A stretch of DNA of 28,227 bases, from positions 1-28,227 of the forward strand of contig JBCDJJ010000044.1 of NCBI GenBank assembly GCA_038747915.1, given 5' to 3'. The DNA is from JBCDAP01 sp038747915 (GTDB lineage Bacteria > Planctomycetota > Phycisphaerae > Phycisphaerales > UBA1924). A program made the position numbers and the translations under genes. Positions within the stretch are counted from its first letter, which is position 1; each line of letters starts with the position of its first letter. A model generated the notes under the pieces. It was not told the origin of the DNA. It saw only the letters and a program-made list of their open reading frames with translations, and made no database searches. Positions 26,201 through 28,227 of the stretch are shown piece after piece.

Positions 26201-27803
26201 GTGCGTGGCGGGTGATACCGGGAGCTTCGTGAGGCCGGTGCCCTCGGGCGACACGAACTCGAACGGGAAGCCCGACTACGGGTGCCTCGGCATCGACGAT
26301 CCTGCGACGGTGGACACGCTGCTCGACCGGACGACGGATCTCGATGGTGATGGGTCGCCCGATCTGTACTGCGCGATCAAGGGCGATGTGGACGGTGACT
26401 GTGATGCAGACGCGGACGACTTCATCGCGGTGCTTGTGGGGTTCGGGACGCTGATCGACCGGACGACAATGCGGTACGACTGGCGGAACCAGCTGTCGAC
26501 GGTGACGGGCGAGTCACCCGACGGTGTGGAGCACGAGGCGGTGTACGTGTACGACGCGTTCAACCGTCGGATCCGTTCTGACGAGACGGTGTACGACACG
26601 TCGGTGTCGCCGTCGACTTCGACGCGGACGATCACGGAGTTCGTGTACGGCGGCCAGGCGAACTGGCAGTTGATCGCTGAGTACGATGTGGATGTGTCGA
26701 CGGATGCGGCGACGCTGTCGGCGGAGTACGTGTACGGGAATTACATCGACGAGGTGGTGGAGATGAAGCGTCATCTCGATGCCACGACGAAGGCTGCGCT
26801 GCCGTCCCCGGAGCATTACTACTACGCGCAGGACGACTTGTTCAGTGTGTACGCGATCGTGGACGACTTGGGCGATGTGGTGGAGCGGTACGAGTACGGC
26901 GACTACGGGTCGTTGATTGTGCTGAACGCTGAAGGGTACGACATCCGCGATGTGGACACGACGGACATGAGCGGGACGGTGACGATCACGGGCACGCCGG
27001 ACGGGATGCTGAGCGATGCGGAGGCTGCGGAGCCGATCGTGTCAACGATTGGGAACCGGCACGCGTTCACGGGGCGGGTGTACGACGCGGTGACGGGGTT
27101 GATGCAGTACCGGAATCGGTACATGCTGCCGAGTCTTGGAAGGTTCGTGCAGAGGGATCAGCTTGGCACGTGGTACGATACCGGGTCGCGTGGCAATGCA
27201 ATTCAATACGCGCACGTGTCGCCCCTATTAGGGGTCGATCCGTATGGGCTGGAAACAACCACTATTACAACAACAGATTTTCATCTTTGGGATCACCTCA
27301 TGATGCCAAGAGGGTATAAACGTGCACAGACAAGAGATGAAGCGCTTGAAGCGCTAGATAGCTGTGAGTGTGATTGCTATACAAAAATAACTATTGATGC
27401 ACACTCTCAATGTGGAGAGGTCATTCTCCCTGGCGGATACGGTGTGAATCAACGATCTTTTGATAATGAGCTTAAAAATGGACAAGATGCTTCGCTGGAT
27501 TACCTCGACGAGATCGTAGATAAACTGTGCGAAGGCGGGGAGATAGAGTTCGTGCAATGTGATTCCTTTGGTGGCACCGAGGGCGAGAAATTGATTTCCG
27601 ATATATATGATCGATATGAAGGTCAGGTGACGATTTCTGGGTGGAAAGGATCCGTGAAGTGGAGTTACGGGAGCCCAGTGCCAGCAGGAGATGACAAGAA
27701 GTGTCCGAACAGATCACGGCCGGCTAGGATGCCTGCTATTCCGAAGGGGCCAGTGGATCCAGAGGACAGGCGTGTACCCGGGACAGACGATTATGTTGCT
27801 TAG
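20250..27803 (+). CDS. Giant RHS/YD-repeat protein with cadherin-like N-terminus and variable His/Cys C-terminal domain
   Basis: The 2517-residue product is a probable exported polymorphic toxin or surface protein. Order: a signal peptide with a long n-region (hydrophobic 29-44, ending VYAQ); a cadherin/Ig-like domain (48-137; NDDNVTICVDQSTVLDVLDND, GTVTVSIDGTTITYNPN, FIGVDSFTY); an RTX-like Gly/Asp segment (147-200, NDGDDIIW, GGPGYDTLI); an acidic low-GC linker (about 230-320); an RHS N-terminal DUF6531-like start (DPIDLSTGNF, 323-332); many YD repeats; an inserted EF-hand block (1945-2066); the core end (GRFVQRDQLG ... DPYGL, 2330-2334). The RHS core normally forms a shell around its C-terminal piece. 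Residues 2335-2517 are a variable tip with H2385 (ITIDAHSQCGE) and C2437 (EIEFVQCDSFGG), resembling caspase-like peptidases. The stop overlaps the next gene by 11 bp. The start at 20250 has only a weak GAGAGAAAG upstream. Confidence 0.92.
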   Translation: MAQSMKCGPCASSYVHFANEFTYLCGSRSLVAAVVALALGASVYAQSVPVANDDNVTICVDQSTVLDVLDNDEDADLDPLYIVPKIQPQFGTVTVSIDGTTITYNPNLFFIGVDSFTYCADDQVDGLSAEATVMIDVTGGQICDIDGTPGDDTILDDPMRPDTICGNDGDDIIWVRGTGGAMPDKVSGGPGYDTLIIDGYGPNDDVELAPPCDTDLPDLYPELIVIPEGEFEDNEPDYQVMAGAGAIVITADASNPMQAKGPKPSNGLPKDTDTFKEEDDDEYTDSGRDYDGVACVYAYDDCGVAIPNPNPDCPRYRDEQLSDPIDLSTGNFRLAQTDLMIPGIGQDFQFVRTYRSRMGIWSRYFRRSVAGDQPIDVMTQPLGMNWDHNWNMRVFKPVDPTASQVSGFSYIKLFAGNGRGDNFVKHPTEGYYTSPEYHAIIDYDAATGVAKYITAEYTEYEFHSTTGAINPGMLKSVTDRNGNTMVVNYVSPSDDRISTIETTRHVDLDDDGVEDPGDFFREITFTYHDDAASPLSAGGTDTTNAHLLWKISDWAGREVEYRYEVNIAPSGTSGEEFWEGVSYVKDRLTEVRLPEIESSASFPLDTVHERFNTTAASRRTWTFGYEADESATALEDGVSKEYWAWWSGQLTSVTDPNGDVVTQNFYSAPSWEFSHNDYRVEKQVHGTVGTTDTAYHYQVTRPDGTTLVGTASDVASIYDGDYIVWVNDRRGYVVKMAYAGWGSAADPRRLLSRTDYDVNVDPDVTALWWQLTGTPQEYVTAVQYNDDWHVTELDEPGNETVSVEYYRDSVPGATDPRQFGNITKVTRENENDALDTIETTYEYDFAFGSGGCCGSNYFTAAVDDRGSRTEYVYDDGTYGSAGDDGLGSAVPGVATGDLLRIKRDKPSGGSDFLSIETFEYNARGLRTKHTHPEHATTDSTTHSRVDEFTWDLTAGDNSYGFMTRRTIDTSIGGANLHTDYEYDVVGNVTKITEPDGQYTTRAYNQANQVVIERAFNASDHKLAETQFFYDANGNMVRMDVWDVVVDEGTGNASDADGNTWITTLYQYDELDYRIRSAREIGGVLSVVGAGVPELSGTGGRGFDLSTLDDDKYDADGDAANGNEAFSWAVTEYVYDANKNRTVVRHPEAVNGVQANNVDITIYDERNLIVRRFAGLFDGFVNLGDGSLTAAPATVRLWNAGPWIETSYTRDAKGRVSSTSAVDAVDSLTRDSTVVYDAFDRVVKATDPMGNETFYQYDGNHNVERVARCGAVDADDAGSGSDTVRVLSYIKVAYDARDREISRSVAIFDSGSSAPACSFAGDGTIADITPTSWQVTATAYNDDDSVRFVAVPSGASPGMPNPAVSAASQPSGVSATSYFYDTAARIKEIADELENRVEYYYNTGSNVGLIIRTDDGDLNPSDGDEEIFATGYLYDGLDRRIEVVDGVYDALATYAIGTPTLSGADALEEPSNSTVHTYDSRSNRIGTTDPRGSVTNFAYDGLGRLVETEVVGSLSDSGSLGGTNLVTQVVYDTSSRVTRRIDDSDNATRYFYDSLGRETAMVMADSSSHTTRYDLFGDPVELTDARGLKQDLTFDDNGRLTRREITFPTSQEDLAFIDQTGPRLEVFTYDGAGRVLSANNYTDLAATSPIVEITRAYESRSLMTTETFTVLGATSESRTVTHTYNDAGVDASCTYPSTRVLDTAHDELNRLSEIKDGGPTGDSIVAYTYIGPGRATTRTVNGGSNELATTYQYSGYLGYNAVGNDNYGVGMVRAITHTGAAAFEVRWDEAGNKVAHNQLNEGAVRHKSRRDRTFDYDTADRLIESVYSYPDTLASDVVGSVFIDGGSMVYALDGVHNRSTVTAQDPDGAGGLGSAPPAVGFRALSDSNGQQYGDDFDGSYTLNKTTEPAYDGTSVNQYAESPRHGQLRYDANGNLVIRGDAPSPADLDGDGDSDADDFIDMLVAFGRSCSSVHSPPPAEPDGQCECVAGDTGSFVRPVPSGDTNSNGKPDYGCLGIDDPATVDTLLDRTTDLDGDGSPDLYCAIKGDVDGDCDADADDFIAVLVGFGTLIDRTTMRYDWRNQLSTVTGESPDGVEHEAVYVYDAFNRRIRSDETVYDTSVSPSTSTRTITEFVYGGQANWQLIAEYDVDVSTDAATLSAEYVYGNYIDEVVEMKRHLDATTKAALPSPEHYYYAQDDLFSVYAIVDDLGDVVERYEYGDYGSLIVLNAEGYDIRDVDTTDMSGTVTITGTPDGMLSDAEAAEPIVSTIGNRHAFTGRVYDAVTGLMQYRNRYMLPSLGRFVQRDQLGTWYDTGSRGNAIQYAHVSPLLGVDPYGLETTTITTTDFHLWDHLMMPRGYKRAQTRDEALEALDSCECDCYTKITIDAHSQCGEVILPGGYGVNQRSFDNELKNGQDASLDYLDEIVDKLCEGGEIEFVQCDSFGGTEGEKLISDIYDRYEGQVTISGWKGSVKWSYGSPVPAGDDKKCPNRSRPARMPAIPKGPVDPEDRRVPGTDDYVA
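21040..21210 (+). other. Low-GC patch in the RHS gene ahead of the RHS core
   Basis: By direct count 21061-21120 is about 38% GC and 21121-21180 about 48%, against well over 60% on both sides. It encodes an acidic, low-complexity linker between the RTX-like segment and the RHS core. Confidence 0.6.
26082..26450 (+). other. EF-hand (dockerin-like) block inside the RHS YD-repeat region
   Basis: Residues 1945-2066 hold DLDGDGDSDADDFIDMLVAFG and DVDGDCDADADDFIAVLVGFG, with DTNSNGKPDYG and DLDGDGSPDLY between them, all calcium-loop-like. YD repeats resume right after it (MRYDWRNQLSTV), so the block interrupts the repeat shell. Confidence 0.75.
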
Positions 27804-28227
27804 TAAAGTGAAAATAAAAACAAAGATAGTTAAACATTTTATTATTATTGCGGCAACAGTTTTACCTGGATGCAGCGATAATTCAAGTCGCGAAAAATAT
27901 ATGTCAAAACAGGAGATCGGTGCTAGAAATGTACTAAACTACATTATTGATACCATGCACCAATCAGGTGGCCAAATTACTGCACCGGATAATTTTGAAC
28001 AGCATTTGCACGAAGCGATCGGGCACTCGATAAATAGTAATAGTGTTCAATCAGATCTTCGGCATGTGATATTTGGTGTCGCCGCTGATACAGAACTTCA
28101 AGAAAAATTAATTATAGCACTTGTATTAAATTGCGATAAAGAAGTATGTGAAGCCATAGATGATTGCTCTTTCTGGAGAGGGCGCTGGTTTGCTGTCGAC
28201 GAAGAAGCTGGCTCAGCACTGCCATTC
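27793..28227 (+). CDS. AT-rich lipoprotein, candidate immunity protein of the RHS tip (partial, 3' end beyond window)
   Basis: The visible 145 residues start with a positively charged n-region (MLLSKVKIKTKIVKH), a hydrophobic stretch and the lipobox LPGC (C27), so the product should be a membrane-anchored lipoprotein. The rest looks mainly helical (QEIGARNVLNYIIDTMHQ, LQEKLIIALVLNCD) and has no family that I recognise. The ATG lies inside the RHS gene, overlapping its last 11 bases in another frame, typical of a translationally coupled partner. GC is about 37% in 27841-27900, far below the RHS core. Place, size class and composition fit an immunity gene for the RHS C-terminal domain, acting outside the cytoplasm; this is inference. 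Confidence 0.7.
   Translation, partial: MLLSKVKIKTKIVKHFIIIAATVLPGCSDNSSREKYMSKQEIGARNVLNYIIDTMHQSGGQITAPDNFEQHLHEAIGHSINSNSVQSDLRHVIFGVAADTELQEKLIIALVLNCDKEVCEAIDDCSFWRGRWFAVDEEAGSALPF

Overview
The window looks like a chromosomal piece of a high-GC planctomycete, most likely of the Phycisphaerae type. This is inferred from the mix of genes: two prepilin-like proteins with the GFTLIELLVVVAVIALL leader, a secreted sulfatase, EF-hand (dockerin-like) tails on several exported proteins, a PEP-CTERM-like tail of the PAPGALGLAG type, and a giant RHS/YD-repeat protein. No ribosomal, housekeeping or phylogenetic marker gene is present, so the assignment is not firm.

Positions 1-5356 (minus strand) form a probable polysaccharide-degradation operon, read right to left: a prepilin-like protein, a secreted type I sulfatase with a C-terminal EF-hand module, and a CBM4/9-GH10 xylanase cut by the left edge. 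The sulfatase stop and xylanase start overlap as ATGA, so the two are probably translated together; a sulfated xylan is the natural substrate guess. The 5357-5894 region is a divergent promoter region with a near-perfect 20-bp LacI-type palindrome and a second weaker copy.

Positions 5895-11734 (plus strand) hold two exported proteins: a 1281-residue protein built of three close tandem copies plus one divergent copy of a ~285-residue module, and a right-handed beta-helix protein. Both end in EF-hand modules. A clear hairpin terminator separates them. Positions 11929-13986 hold an uncharacterised cytosolic protein with a possible helix-turn-helix and a CpcT/CpeT-family lipoprotein. Positions 14018-15747 (minus) hold two more exported proteins, one with an EF-hand tail and one with a PEP-CTERM-like tail. 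A second prepilin-like gene (16148-17218, plus) and an exported endonuclease/exonuclease/phosphatase-family hydrolase (17255-18193, minus) converge.

A tRNA-Gly(CCC) at 18576-18647 is followed by a lower-GC stretch with one unknown protein and one doubtful small ORF. From 20250 to 27803 runs a 2517-residue RHS protein: signal peptide, cadherin/Ig-like domain, RTX-like segment, RHS core with YD repeats, an unusual EF-hand block inserted among the repeats, the canonical core end (DPYGL), and then an AT-rich variable C-terminal domain with a His/Cys arrangement resembling caspase-like (clan CD) peptidases. Its stop overlaps the start of an AT-rich lipoprotein gene that runs off the right edge. 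This core / variable tip / overlapping small gene layout is that of polymorphic toxin-immunity systems and is the most interesting part of the window.
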